DNA of 64,000 bases from an uncultured Lachnospiraceae bacterium. Its GTDB lineage: Bacteria; Bacillota; Clostridia; Lachnospirales; Lachnospiraceae. Of the stretch, positions 50,438-60,171 are shown piece after piece (the first letter of the stretch is position 1; every line of letters starts with the position of its first letter). The notes below the pieces were generated by a model that was not told where the DNA came from, made no database searches, and saw nothing but the letters and a program-made list of their open reading frames with translations. Location of the stretch: NCBI GenBank assembly GCA_951802115.1, contig CATOPL010000006.1, positions 94,179 through 158,178 of the forward strand, in the 5' to 3' direction. A program made the translations under genes and the position numbers.

Positions 50438-51688
50438 ATGGAACAGAAACTGTTTACGAAAAATTTTGTACTTCTTGTATTGGGACAGACAAGCTCTTTG
50501 TTTGGCAATTATATCCTGCGCCTGGCATTGTCTATGTATGTTCTGGAAGTGTCTGGTTCGGCAGCTGTGTTTGCAGGTATTTTATCTATTGCAACGATTC
50601 CGACGATCCTTTTATCGCCGATGGGAGGGATTCTGTCTGACCGTACAGACAGGAGGAATCTCATGGTGGCGCTGGATATGCTGACGGGAATATCTGTCTT
50701 ATGTGGGGCGTTTTTTTTGTCAAAGGACAATGCCATTACGGTGATCTGTGTGCTGCTGGTAATGCTCTCTGTTCTTGGGGCATTTGAGACGCCTGCGGTG
50801 CAGGCCTGTATTCCGCAGATGCTGTCAGGAGATTACGTGATTAAGGGAAATGCGGTTGTGAATCAGGTGGCGTCCATTTCTTATCTGACTGCGCCTTTGC
50901 TGGGAGGTATCTTCTATGCGGCGGTTGGTTTGAAGCCTGTGATGTATGCAAGTGTGGTGTGCTTTTTCATTACAGCTCTGTTTGAATGTTTTATCAAACT
51001 GGGTTATCAGGACAGAGATTTTAAAGGAACTATATGGACCATGATCAAAGATGACTTTTCCGGCAGTATCCGGTTTATCACGAAGGAGCGGCCGGATATT
51101 ATGAAAATGCTGCTGCTGGCTGCGATTTCACGCTTTTTTGTCATGGGGGTTACGCTGGTGGGACTTCCCTTTCTCGTGCGTACTGTGCTTAATCTGGACG
51201 CAGGATATTATGGCGGGGCAGAGAGTGCGCTGGCGGTGGCCACGATTCTGGGAAGTATTGCGGCAGGACTTCTTACAGGGGGATTAAAATCCGGCAGACT
51301 ATCGTATGTGCTGGCAGGGATCGGTATCTGTATCATTCCGTCAGGAGTTGCATTTCTTTTTTCGATTAATGTGTTTGTTCGATATACTGTGAGTGTTGCT
51401 GCCTTTTGTGGGATGCAGACAGCAATCAGCATTTTTTCTGTTTTTGCAGTGTCCATGATCCAGCAGAATACACCAAATGCTTTGATTGGGAAAATCATGG
51501 CCTATACATCTGCTGTTACGATGTGTGTCCAGCCGATTGGACAGATAATATATGGATTTTTGTTTGACAGGTTTTGTGAGGCAGTTTATCTTGTATTAAT
51601 TCCTTCAGGTATCATGGTATGTGTGATCGGGCTGCTTTCTGCAGGCCTTTTCCGGAAACTGGAAATCAGTAAAGCCTCAGAGACCTGA
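50438..51688 (+). CDS. MFS efflux transporter
   Basis: The 416-residue protein has about twelve membrane helices and MFS signatures such as SPMGGILSDRTDRRNLMVALDML between helices 2 and 3. It resembles MFS drug-export proteins of Firmicutes (MefA/YkuC-like). It lies 3 bases after the TetR gene in the same operon. The substrate cannot be read from the sequence. Confidence 0.9.
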   Translation: MEQKLFTKNFVLLVLGQTSSLFGNYILRLALSMYVLEVSGSAAVFAGILSIATIPTILLSPMGGILSDRTDRRNLMVALDMLTGISVLCGAFFLSKDNAITVICVLLVMLSVLGAFETPAVQACIPQMLSGDYVIKGNAVVNQVASISYLTAPLLGGIFYAAVGLKPVMYASVVCFFITALFECFIKLGYQDRDFKGTIWTMIKDDFSGSIRFITKERPDIMKMLLLAAISRFFVMGVTLVGLPFLVRTVLNLDAGYYGGAESALAVATILGSIAAGLLTGGLKSGRLSYVLAGIGICIIPSGVAFLFSINVFVRYTVSVAAFCGMQTAISIFSVFAVSMIQQNTPNALIGKIMAYTSAVTMCVQPIGQIIYGFLFDRFCEAVYLVLIPSGIMVCVIGLLSAGLFRKLEISKASET

Positions 51689-51896
51689 TTACCTGGATGG
51701 AAGAAATAGTTAGCCATGCTGGCTGTATATTGGTAATTTATATATGAATATTTTTGGTAAGTATAAATCAAAACCTATAGGATAAGAACAAAAAAATAAA
51801 AATTTCTCAACTGGTGGTTGAATTTTCCCTGCTCACCTGCTGGTTTGTATAAAAAACATACGATGAGGTGTATCGTCTAGGGTGAAAGGAGAAACG

Positions 51897-52721
51897 ATGA
51901 TGAATCAAACGGAGATTGGAAAATTTATTGCCAAATGTCGTAAAGAGAAAAAACTGACTCAGGCTCAGTTGGCAGAAAGACTGAACATTACAGATAGAGC
52001 AGTATCTAAATGGGAGAACGGAAAAAGTATGCCGGACGCATCTATCATGTTAGAACTTTGTGGAATTTTGGGAATTACAGTAAACGAACTGTTGAGCGGG
52101 GAGAGAATAGACACGGAAAATTATGAAAAAAAAGCAGATGAAAATTTGATTGCTCTGAAAAGAAAAAATGAAAATAATATGACTGTGAATGCGATTGTTT
52201 CAATTCTTTTTTCGGTAACAATATTAGCAGGAATCCTGGTATGTCTTATTTGCAATCTTTCCATATCCGGTAATTTGACCTGGGCGCTAATTCCGGTCAG
52301 TTCATCTGTTTTTGTATGGGTCATATCTTTTCCAAGTATGATTCTGGGAAAAAAGGGAGTTATGGTAAGTTTTATATCGCTTAGTATTTTTATTATTCCT
52401 TATTTGTTTTTGCTGAGCAGTTTGATCAATGTAAAAAAAGTATTTTCAGTTGGTGCACGACTGGCGGTGGTTTCAATCGTATTCTTGTGGATCATAATTG
52501 CGGTTTTTAATCGGATTGGAAAGACAAGAAAATCAGTTGCTTTAGGAATCACTTTTTTGTTTGCTGTTCCATTTATGATAACCATCAACATAATAGTATC
52601 AAAAATGATGGCAGAGCCGGTTCTCGATGTATGGGATCTGCTGTCCATTTTTCTGCTGTTGATTTTAGCGTTTGTTTCCTTTTCTTTTGACTATGCTAAG
52701 AAAAAAGATTTGATAAGATAA
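51897..52721 (+). CDS. XRE-family helix-turn-helix protein with membrane domain
   Basis: About 274 residues. Residues 1-66 form a Cro/C1-type helix-turn-helix (IGKFIAKCRKEKKLTQAQLAERLNITDRAVSKWENGKSMP). A charged linker leads to about six or seven hydrophobic helices from residue 95 to the end, so it is a membrane-anchored regulator. Such fusions are common in Firmicutes near resistance or stress genes, but the signal is not known. AAAGGAG lies 5 bases before ATG 51897. The next gene begins 44 bases on. Confidence 0.85.
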   Translation: MMNQTEIGKFIAKCRKEKKLTQAQLAERLNITDRAVSKWENGKSMPDASIMLELCGILGITVNELLSGERIDTENYEKKADENLIALKRKNENNMTVNAIVSILFSVTILAGILVCLICNLSISGNLTWALIPVSSSVFVWVISFPSMILGKKGVMVSFISLSIFIIPYLFLLSSLINVKKVFSVGARLAVVSIVFLWIIIAVFNRIGKTRKSVALGITFLFAVPFMITINIIVSKMMAEPVLDVWDLLSIFLLLILAFVSFSFDYAKKKDLIR

Positions 52722-52765
52722 TGAGAATGTTTTTTTGTACGGATCGTAAAAAAGGCGGTGTGAGA

Positions 52766-53704
52766 ATGATTATTAGTGCAAGTCGAAGAACGGATATTCC
52801 AGCATATTATTCTGAATGGTTGTTTAACAGGCTTAAAGAAGAATATGTTCTGGTAAGAAATCCGATGAATATTCATCAGATTGGAAGAGTCAATTTATCT
52901 CCCGATGTTGTTGACGGAATCGTTTTTTGGACTAAAAATCCTGTGCCGATGCTGAACCGTCTTGCTGAACTGGATAAATATAATTATTATTTTCAGTTTA
53001 CCTTGAATGCATATGACAGAGATGTGGAATCAAATCTTCCATCAAAGAACAATATCATGATACCTGCATTTCAAAAACTGTCTCGTATAATCGGACGTGA
53101 AAAAGTAGTATGGAGATACGATCCTATTTTTTTCAACGATCGATATACTATGGAATATCACTGTAAATATTTTAAAGTATTAGCGATAAAACTTGGTGAT
53201 TATACTGAAAAATGTACAATAAGTTTTCTTGATTTATATCGAAATACCGTCCGAAATATGCAACATTTAAAAATACAACAGAAGACAAAAGAACAGCAAT
53301 TTGAAATTATGCAGAGATTCTCAGATATTGCCAGGAAATACGGTTTCTATGTGGATACCTGTGCTGAAAAGATAGAATTTGACAAATCAGGAATTTCTCA
53401 TGCTCACTGTATTGACAGAGAGCGATTTGAACGGATTGGAAATTGTAAATTAGCTATAAGCAAAGATCCAAATCAACGAAAAGAATGCGGTTGTATTTCC
53501 AGCATAGATATTGGCGCCTATAATACCTGTAAAAATGGCTGTTATTATTGTTATGCAAATTATAGCCATAAAGCGGTTATAAAACATACACAGATGCATA
53601 ATCCGACATCGCCGCTTCTTTTTGGAACCCTGGGAGTGGATGATGTGATAAAGGAACGAAAAGGAGCTTCATGTAAAGAATATCAAATGACGCTTTTTGA
53701 TTAA
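52766..53704 (+). CDS. DUF1848 protein with iron-sulfur-type cysteine cluster
   Basis: The 312-residue protein begins MIISASRRTDIPAYYSEWLFNRL and includes VNLSPDVVDGIVFWTKNP, both diagnostic of DUF1848. A Cys-rich segment near the C-terminus (CGCISSIDIGAYNTCKNGCYYCYAN) has a CxxxCxxC spacing like radical SAM proteins. The protein probably carries an iron-sulfur cluster, but the reaction is not established. ATG 52766 has GGCGGTGTGAG upstream. It is possibly co-transcribed with the XRE gene. Confidence 0.83.
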   Translation: MIISASRRTDIPAYYSEWLFNRLKEEYVLVRNPMNIHQIGRVNLSPDVVDGIVFWTKNPVPMLNRLAELDKYNYYFQFTLNAYDRDVESNLPSKNNIMIPAFQKLSRIIGREKVVWRYDPIFFNDRYTMEYHCKYFKVLAIKLGDYTEKCTISFLDLYRNTVRNMQHLKIQQKTKEQQFEIMQRFSDIARKYGFYVDTCAEKIEFDKSGISHAHCIDRERFERIGNCKLAISKDPNQRKECGCISSIDIGAYNTCKNGCYYCYANYSHKAVIKHTQMHNPTSPLLFGTLGVDDVIKERKGASCKEYQMTLFD

Positions 53705-53718
53705 ACGGACTGTCACCT

Positions 53719-53865
53719 TTTCCGTCGAAACTCGGAGCGCTGCTGAGAGATTACATTTGGCTGGACAAAGTCCTTGAGAATAAGAACACATCTTTCCAGG
53801 CCGTTTTATTTAACGCTCTGGATTGGGACGATGAATTTGACAGATTAGAAAAAAGAGAACCTTGA
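53719..53865 (+). pseudogene. Short open frame, likely a gene fragment
   Basis: Forty-eight codons are open without a start codon (FPSKLGALLRDYIWLDKVLE, later VLFNALDWDDEFDRLEKREP). The text is protein-like, but I cannot place the family. It begins just after the DUF1848 stop and ends inside a reverse-strand terminator. It is probably a leftover of a deleted gene. Confidence 0.3.
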
Positions 53866-53884
53866 AGGTGTCATCCCTCAAGGT
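53848..53884 (-). terminator. Terminator of the chemotaxis receptor gene
   Basis: On the reverse strand ACCTTGA (53884-53878) pairs with TCAAGGT (53865-53859), followed by TCTCTTTTTT. It lies 80 bases after the receptor stop. Confidence 0.75.
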
Positions 53885-53962
53885 CCTCTTCCTGTTTTAT
53901 TTCTATTCATTTTATCATGAACTCTGTGAAAAGAAGTTGTCAGTTTTTATAATATCTAAATA

Positions 53963-55660
53963 TTAAAAACCGCTTTTTAGTTTAAATCTTCCTACAAGGC
54001 TCTTCATAAGCTGAGACTGGCTGGACAGTTCTTCGCTCGCAGCCGCACTTTCCTCCGCAGTTGCCGAGTTTGTCTGCACAACACTGGATATCTGGTCAAC
54101 GCCCATTGTAATCTGAGAGATCGAATCCGCCTGATTACTGCTCGCTTCTGAAATCTGCCCGATAATACCTGTCATTTTATTTACAGCATTTACTGCCTGA
54201 AGCAGAGACTGGGCTGTCTCGCCGGCAATCTGGGTTCCATTTTCTACTGCTTTTAACGAATTTTCAATCAAAACGGAAGTATTCTTAGATGCCTCCGCGC
54301 TTTTGCTTGCCAGATTACGTACTTCATCGGCGACTACGGCAAACCCTTTTCCGGCAGCACCTGCCCGGGCTGCTTCTACAGCAGCGTTAAGGGCAAGAAT
54401 GTTGGTCTGAAAAGCGATGTCCTCGATGGTCTTAATGATTTTGCCGATTTCACTGGAACAGTTGCTGATATCACCCATTGCCTGTATCATCTGCTGCATT
54501 TTTTCATTGCTGGCGTTCATTTCCGTGCTGACGCTGCCTGCCGTTGCATTGGCCTGCCGTGCATTTTCTGCATTCTCAGTAACTTTGTCGGAAATCTCAC
54601 TGATAGTGGCAGCCAGTTCCTGTACGGAGCTTGCCTGCTCGGTTGCGCCCTGAGAAAGCGCCTGGGCGCCGCTGGATACCTGTTCTGATCCGCTTGCAAC
54701 CTGAGAAGAACTTTGGCTGATTTGCAACATCGTGTCGTTTAGCTTTTCCGCAATACCCCGAAAAGAAACAAGCAGCGGATGGAAGCCTCCGGTGTATTCT
54801 TCTTCACAGATGGAATCCACCGTGAAATCGCCATCAGCCATTTTGGCAAGGAATTTATTCTCGTCGTCAATAATCACCTGGAGCTTATGGACCAGCCTGC
54901 GTACCTGCTCGGCAAGAACACCCATTTCATCTTTAGAAGTATAGGAAATCTCCACATCCAGATTACCTTCTGCCATTTGGATAGCGGCATTCTCGATTTC
55001 CGAAATAGGGATCTTGATAAGGCGTATAATCACAAAGGAAAAGAAAACTCCCACAAAAATGATTACAATGATAACCGCTGCCATAAGGCAGACAGCTGTT
55101 TTGTAAAGAAAAGAACTTTCCTCTGTTGCAGCATCGCTGCCTTCTGAATTGTAAGTGATAATATCCTGAAAGGCGCTGTTCAGGGAATTATAAAGATCTA
55201 CACATTCACCCTCCAGAACAGCGCGGGCTTCCTCTGTACGGCCCTGCCCGGCTAACGCCATAATTTCTTCGTCTGCCTTATTGTACTGCGTCCAGAGATT
55301 CATTGCATTCTCGTAGAAAGCGTTTTCCTCTTTGTCAATCAATCCCTTATAGGTTTCCAAGAGACTCTCCATGCTTTCTTTTTCCTTTTGCAGGTACTGA
55401 AGGCTGGATTTTTCTGCATCATTAGAAATTGCAGTAAGATATCCTAATTCATTAAGGCGGATATTCGAAAGGGTATTGGTCAGGTTTCTTGCCGTGTCAA
55501 TACTGGGCAACCAACTTGTTGAAATATCATTTGTCATTTCATTCATCCGACCCATAAGAGAAAATGACATACCGCCGATCAGAAGCATACCAATCAGCGC
55601 AACTCCTATAAGGATATAAAGCTTTAGTCTGATTTTTAAATTCCGTATGTAGTTTATCAT
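53963..55660 (-). CDS. Methyl-accepting chemotaxis protein
   Basis: The 565-residue protein has an N-terminal membrane helix ([20 protein letters not shown]), an outer four-helix-bundle domain to about residue 185, a second membrane helix ([20 protein letters not shown]), a HAMP domain, and a long coiled-coil signalling domain with the tip [36 protein letters not shown]. It would report a ligand to CheA/CheW. No other chemotaxis gene is in the window. GGAG lies close before ATG 55660. Confidence 0.93.
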   Translation of the reverse strand: MINYIRNLKIRLKLYILIGVALIGMLLIGGMSFSLMGRMNEMTNDISTSWLPSIDTARNLTNTLSNIRLNELGYLTAISNDAEKSSLQYLQKEKESMESLLETYKGLIDKEENAFYENAMNLWTQYNKADEEIMALAGQGRTEEARAVLEGECVDLYNSLNSAFQDIITYNSEGSDAATEESSFLYKTAVCLMAAVIIVIIFVGVFFSFVIIRLIKIPISEIENAAIQMAEGNLDVEISYTSKDEMGVLAEQVRRLVHKLQVIIDDENKFLAKMADGDFTVDSICEEEYTGGFHPLLVSFRGIAEKLNDTMLQISQSSSQVASGSEQVSSGAQALSQGATEQASSVQELAATISEISDKVTENAENARQANATAGSVSTEMNASNEKMQQMIQAMGDISNCSSEIGKIIKTIEDIAFQTNILALNAAVEAARAGAAGKGFAVVADEVRNLASKSAEASKNTSVLIENSLKAVENGTQIAGETAQSLLQAVNAVNKMTGIIGQISEASSNQADSISQITMGVDQISSVVQTNSATAEESAAASEELSSQSQLMKSLVGRFKLKSGF

Positions 55661-56134
55661 GTCTCCAGTCTCCTTTTATGTTCTGCTGTCCGTGATTGCG
55701 TTTATGAAAAATTGTAGTCGTTTTTCATTCCGCTTGTTTTCCGGACAATATTCCCATGAATATATCGACATGTTTTTTTATTTGATAAGTAGAATAAAGT
55801 ATGATCCGGCGGAAAAGAAGGCAGCGGATTACACAGGCTCTAAAGGCAGCAGAGACATGTTTTTACGTTTGCAACAGATTTATATCCGTTTAAGAAAAAA
55901 CCGGCGTGGGACTCTTAAAAATTGTGGTCTCAGACTCTTTTCAGGGAAAATGGCTGGAAGTGGCCGGATTCACTTCGGGGAATAAATCACTGTAAAATGC
56001 TAACAGGGGAAGATGATTATTACAAAATGAATTTTTTGTAAAACTTATTCAATCTGGGAAGCCATTGCGATATAATAGAGTCATTGGAAAATTAAAAACT
56101 GAATAGTGGTGGGATAAGCAGGAGGAGGTTCCAG
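55661..56134. other. Intergenic region with a promoter for the 56135 gene
   Basis: TTCAAT (56048-56053), 17 bases, TATAAT (56071-56076) would serve the gene at 56135. I looked for a cyclic-di-GMP riboswitch on the receptor side, as is frequent before chemotaxis genes, and found no convincing match. The remainder holds nothing I can name. Confidence 0.45.
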
Positions 56135-56956
56135 ATGAAAAATTTCAATGATATCGCCAACAGTATTGCGGAAGATGCGGTACAATATGCCATGAAGAAC
56201 AAAATAGTGCTTGATTATACAAGAGAAAGCGCCCGGAATGTGGATACTTTTCTTGGAGCCTGTCATGATAATCTTGACAAGTATGATGGAGATGAGGGTG
56301 CAAAAATCTTGTGGAATGTTGCAGTTCTGTTTGGAACGTATATCGGGGAGATGCTGCTGCGCTCTGGACTGTCCGAAAAGGGGTTTGTGTGGGTCGAAGA
56401 CGATGGACTTCCTGTTCTCAGTATTCCCGGCAGTCAAACTGCTGTTTCACCTATTACCAAGGCCCACAAGCGGATTCTTAACGGCGCAGAGGACGGGATT
56501 AAAAGTTTTGTTGACGTCGTGTTCTCTGTCGTAAATGGCGAGTATCCAAAAACAGGAGTGTTGCGGGTCCCCGATGTTGAAACGGCAAGCGGTGAAAAAA
56601 TCGAGAGAATTATTTTTAAAGAATCGGATTACTACATATCCCTTGTTGCGGAGGGAAAAGAGGATTTTGTTATTTTCAAATCTCACGATGGATTTTTTCA
56701 GTTTTACGGAATTGGAAATCAATTCGTCTGCGAGGCCTGGTTCAATCTGGGCGGACGCAGGGCATATGCACTGATAAATCCCGACTGCACAAATACCAAG
56801 CGCGTAAACCTTGTTACTCCATTCGGTCAATATACTCCGAGAGAACTGGAAATTATTACGCTGGAACAGCTTAAAACAGCCGTGCATGAGTATTTTTCCA
56901 ACCTTGAGGAAACGGACTTTCTCGCAAAAGTACCACATGAGAAAATGGAAATGTAA
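56135..56956 (+). CDS. Hypothetical protein (273 aa)
   Basis: A soluble 273-residue protein without membrane helix or signal. The N-terminal 90 residues (MKNFNDIANSIAEDAVQYAMK, later GTYIGEMLLRSGLSEKGFVWVEDDG) vaguely resemble DUF3806-like proteins; the C-terminal half is beta-rich (VIFKSHDGFFQFYGIGNQFVCEAWF). I do not recognise a function. GCAGGAGGAGG gives a very good ribosome binding site, and a promoter lies upstream, so it is likely expressed. It stands alone. Confidence 0.7.
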   Translation: MKNFNDIANSIAEDAVQYAMKNKIVLDYTRESARNVDTFLGACHDNLDKYDGDEGAKILWNVAVLFGTYIGEMLLRSGLSEKGFVWVEDDGLPVLSIPGSQTAVSPITKAHKRILNGAEDGIKSFVDVVFSVVNGEYPKTGVLRVPDVETASGEKIERIIFKESDYYISLVAEGKEDFVIFKSHDGFFQFYGIGNQFVCEAWFNLGGRRAYALINPDCTNTKRVNLVTPFGQYTPRELEIITLEQLKTAVHEYFSNLEETDFLAKVPHEKMEM

Positions 56957-57217
56957 AAATTCCGGTTGAGCGCTCAGCCAATGACAAGTAACCTGACAGG
57001 TATGAATCCTGTCTGCAAAGATCATGCTTCATAATTAAATTCAAAAGCGATATCACTATATTTAATAATTGAAGTGAATTTTGATGTTCGAAATTATGTT
57101 GGTTGTTTTGAATTACTATTTAGAAGTTTTAGAGGTATGCTTATCTAAAGTTTTGTGGTCTTTGGAGCTGACAGAGAAGGGGATGAAAGGCACTGATTTT
57201 ATAAACAATTTTTAGAT

Positions 57218-57379
57218 ATGGGAGAATCGAAGAATGTATTGTGTAAGCCATGTTCGGTTCTGTTAAAAAACCAGTTTGATGTCAGAATATCTTATTCATC
57301 ATATCTGAATAAGATGGAAGCATATATGGGAAAAAGTTTCATACGAAGACAGATTGTATTTGTTGATATGAAGCGATAA
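57218..57379 (+). CDS. Possible 53-codon reading frame or gene fragment
   Basis: Opens at ATG 57218 with MGESKNVLCKPCSVLLKNQF and ends IRRQIVFVDMKR. No ribosome binding site is visible. The basic composition might be the end of a DNA-binding protein, but no family is recognised. Confidence 0.25.
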   Translation: MGESKNVLCKPCSVLLKNQFDVRISYSSYLNKMEAYMGKSFIRRQIVFVDMKR

Positions 57380-57388
57380 TGATATGAT
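57360..57388 (+). promoter_or_regulatory. Candidate promoter of the 57467 gene
   Basis: TTGTTG (57360-57365), 17 bases, TATGAT (57383-57388), about 80 bases before the ATG. Confidence 0.45.
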
Positions 57389-57466
57389 ATTTAGAGTAAT
57401 ATTATGCAAGAATACAATGTAGCTAAAAGGGTTATATTTGTATATTTATAACAGAGGATAAAATTC

Positions 57467-58396
57467 ATGAACCAAATTTTGACGGCAATTAAAACGGAAC
57501 TGAAAAAATTTTTCTTTGACAATAAAGGAAAATTCTATTGTATGGTGGTAGCGGTAGGCGCTATATTGGTAATATTTACTTTTGTTTTGAATTTTATTCC
57601 AGTAAACAAAGAAGCTAAAATAGAGCTTGTGGATGCAACTATAGATGAAGATGGGAAATTTTCATCTATAGATATTAAAGTAAGAAACAGTGGTGATTCG
57701 GTTGCCTATCTGTATCGTGTGAGAATAAATTTATTAGATAGATTTCAAATGAATGAAATTTATTATAATACTTGTGACGAACTGCAAAACAATATAACTT
57801 TAATCGCTAAAAAGAATTATGAGATAAAAAGTGGTTTAGTTGGTTTGTTACCAATAAAACCAGGGGCAGATGAGTCATTGCAAATGGACACAGAATTAAT
57901 GGATAATGATAAACAGAATCATAATGGGACAAACATAGAGGAACCTGAAGAACTGGGGGATTTAGATGAGTGTGATATACCTTTAATGCCGATGAACAGC
58001 AGTCAAAAATATTTAATTGAATTAAATGATGAGAAAGAGCAGAATTTCAATATCTCTCAGGCTGTTTATCCGAATGATGTTGACAGATTTACTTTGACAT
58101 TAACTGATGATGGAGAAAAAATAAATGCTCCGTCTGTAAATTGTTTTTATATTGAAATATATTACAATAACAGGGATTTTGTATCGACTTCAAAGATGGT
58201 TATTCCTCTAAAAGCTGATGATATGATTTATGATAAAGACATTTCTGAAATTAATCTGGAGAATGCAAAGGAAAATTATGAGATATTATTAAAATTTCAT
58301 AATTATGCAGATACAATCAGAAGTGAAAAATATGATTTGCTTTTGACCAGCTATGAAGATAACAAAAACGATTTTTTGGATATATGTGTTAAATAG
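57467..58396 (+). CDS. Hypothetical membrane-anchored acidic protein (309 aa)
   Basis: One membrane helix (FYCMVVAVGAILVIFTFVLNFI, about 23-44) is followed by an outer or inner domain of about 260 residues that is very acidic and rich in Asn, Asp and Glu, with beta-type repeats (KIELVDATIDEDGKFSSIDIKVRN). The gene is strikingly AT-rich compared with its neighbours, which suggests recent arrival. Its stop overlaps the open start of an SH3-like remnant in another frame. I do not recognise the family. An AGAGGA ribosome binding site lies 8-9 bases before the ATG. Confidence 0.65.
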   Translation: MNQILTAIKTELKKFFFDNKGKFYCMVVAVGAILVIFTFVLNFIPVNKEAKIELVDATIDEDGKFSSIDIKVRNSGDSVAYLYRVRINLLDRFQMNEIYYNTCDELQNNITLIAKKNYEIKSGLVGLLPIKPGADESLQMDTELMDNDKQNHNGTNIEEPEELGDLDECDIPLMPMNSSQKYLIELNDEKEQNFNISQAVYPNDVDRFTLTLTDDGEKINAPSVNCFYIEIYYNNRDFVSTSKMVIPLKADDMIYDKDISEINLENAKENYEILLKFHNYADTIRSEKYDLLLTSYEDNKNDFLDICVK

Positions 58397-58671
58397 AAGA
58401 ATCATATGATATAGTAGGAAGTTTATCATATGCGCAAGAAATAATAGTCAATGATAAAGTAGAGGATGGAGACAAAGAGTGGTTAGTATTGAAAACAGAA
58501 GATGGAAGTATACAAATGGTAAGTGCGAAGTTAGTCTCCCGAACTAAGCCCCAGCAAAGCGGCGGTTCTAGTGATTCCGGTGGAGACACTACCACAACAC
58601 CTCCAGCATCTAGCAAAGGCAACGGTGGCTCCGGTGGTCGAGACAGTGTAGGAATAGGAGAAACGGATTGA
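58393..58671 (+). pseudogene. Remnant with SH3-like domain and Gly/Ser/Thr-rich tail
   Basis: The frame is open for 92 codons but has no proper start. Residues 1-45 (YDIVGSLSYAQEIIVNDKVE, later GDKEWLVLKTEDGSIQMV) look like an SH3_3 wall-binding repeat; the tail is low-complexity (GGSSDSGGDTTTTPPASSKG). This is typical of the C-terminus of secreted wall hydrolases or toxins. The upstream part is missing. The IS element begins just after its stop, which may be linked to the loss. Confidence 0.5.
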
Positions 58672-58703
58672 AACCTTATTACAACAGTGCAAATTAAAAT
58701 TGA

Positions 58704-58745
58704 AAAATGCCCATAATCTCCCCTTAAAAGGATTATGGGCATTTT
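58704..58745. terminator. Bidirectional terminator at the transposase 3' end
   Basis: AAAATGCCCATAATC (58704-58718) pairs perfectly with GATTATGGGCATTTT (58731-58745). The transposase stop codon is within the right arm. Confidence 0.8.
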
Positions 58746-60068
58746 AAAAACTGCTCTTTTGATTATTTTTATATTTATTGGAAATATTTTTTCTGCGTTC
58801 TTTACTTGGCCGTTCTCTTTTTGGCACAACATAGCGTTCCATTTCTGCCTGCAGTTCGTTCAGTTTTTGGATGCGCTTCTTCTCTTCCTGTTCCAGAAGG
58901 ATCTTCAGTATAGCCTCTTTGAAAAGACCAATCGCTATATTTTCATTCATATGCATGGGATATTTATTTCCATTTTTCCGCCCCGATGACGCGGCCTCTT
59001 CGTCTGCGCTGTTCCGGATGTCCTGGACCATGTTATACACTAAAACCTGTGCCCAAAAATCCTGGTATACATACACAGATGATTTCTCTGTCACGCTCTC
59101 AAATTTCATTTTATTTTTTAAGGTATGGTATTTCTTTTCAATTTCCCATCTCTGGTAATATAAACCTGCTAATTCTTCTGCTGCAATCGTATCAGGAAGG
59201 TCTGTCACCAGTGCAAGTTCATTTCCGGAAGGAAGAGTTGATCTTGAGATTCTTACTGTCGTTTTTCCTTTCTTTTTCATATGTTCATACCGTTCCGGAT
59301 GTTTTTTACGTATTTTTTGCAGGCGGGCAGAGGAATGTTTTAGAATGACCTTATCATCTGCTGACTTCATCTGTTTACGCTCTGCCTTATAATCGAAAGG
59401 CGCATTAAATAATGAATCCCCTCCGTCTCCAGAAAGTCAATAAATTCTAAAGAAGGATAACCTCGGTCAAAGACTGCGAGAACCGGCCTTCTGATTTCCA
59501 TTTCTCTCAAATGTTTTAAATTTCGTTTTGCCAGTTCATTTTCACTGACAGAAATATGTTCTATTTCAATATCCAGATAAAAGTGATTCAAAATATCATA
59601 CGTTCCGCTTACCAGTGCCCGTACCTGGCCCGTTTTGGAACGCTGGTTGCCGCTGTTTCCAAACGTTTCCCTGTTTTCCTTTGAATTCGGAACTTCTGCC
59701 TTGCTTCCGTCAATTGCGATCAACAGATACCCGTTCCACAGTTTCGGTTCATCAGAATGGTAAAAATCCATAAGATAGTTACGGTTCAGATATGGAAAGA
59801 TCTCTGGATTCAAACGCTTTCTCTGTTGTAAATAACCCTGTATGGACAACAGCATCGAAAAGTCTCCTTTTTCTTTAAAATAGTTTCTGGGTTCAAATAC
59901 TGTAGTAAGCTCTTTTTTAGAAAGACAGCATAGCAGCATGTCTTTTAAAGGCATTTTCCGCTTTCTTGAAAAAGTATTTTTTCCAATTTGTCTTGCATAA
60001 TTTATAAGTTCCGGATCCGATAATGATTCGGAAAACTTTTGAAATCTTCTTTTATAAGATTTATCCAT
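58744..60068 (-). pseudogene. IS4-family transposase, frameshifted
   Basis: The N-terminal half (from ATG 60068, MDKSYKRRFQKFSESL) includes the first catalytic Asp in YLLIAIDGSKAEVPNS and VLAVFDRGYPS. It ends early after HYLMRLSIIRQSVNR. The C-terminal half continues in another frame as DYKAERKQMKSADD with the Y-R-E region GLYYQRWEIEKKYHTLKNK. The shift is near 59385, where one base has been lost; there is no slippery heptamer, so programmed frameshifting is unlikely. The element should not transpose by itself. Confidence 0.85.
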
Positions 60069-60171
60069 ATGCACCCCCTGTCTGTATTCTAACATAAAGA
60101 AAGGAACCTGTTGACAGATTCCTTTAGATTTTTCTTAAGTTTATGATGTTGGGCTAAGCCGGTGGTCTTGA

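Larger units (their letters stand above)
56957..57466. other. AT-rich intergenic stretch
   Basis: Apart from a 53-codon frame (57218-57379) and a promoter (57360-57388), listed separately, the stretch contains a palindrome TGAGCGCTCA and a hairpin GACAGG/CCTGTC near 56995-57015 and is otherwise AT-rich without recognisable content. Confidence 0.4.
58675..60158. mobile_element. IS4-type insertion sequence, defective
   Basis: About 1.48 kb holding a reverse-strand DDE transposase. The proposed ends share CTTA and CAACA in inverted orientation (58675 on the left, reverse of 60158 on the right; about 15 of 25 bases match), but no clear target duplication was found, so the borders are tentative. 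Hairpins inside both ends (58704-58745 and near 60105-60125) would block readthrough, a common IS trait. Confidence 0.7.

Noticed and set aside
55661..55960. Cyclic-di-GMP riboswitch before the chemotaxis receptor
   Set aside because: GCAAACG occurs on the reverse strand, but the GACGCAAAGCC block and the receptor loop were not found.
59367..59400. Programmed frameshift in the transposase
   Set aside because: No slippery heptamer or stimulatory structure at the junction; a simple base loss explains it.
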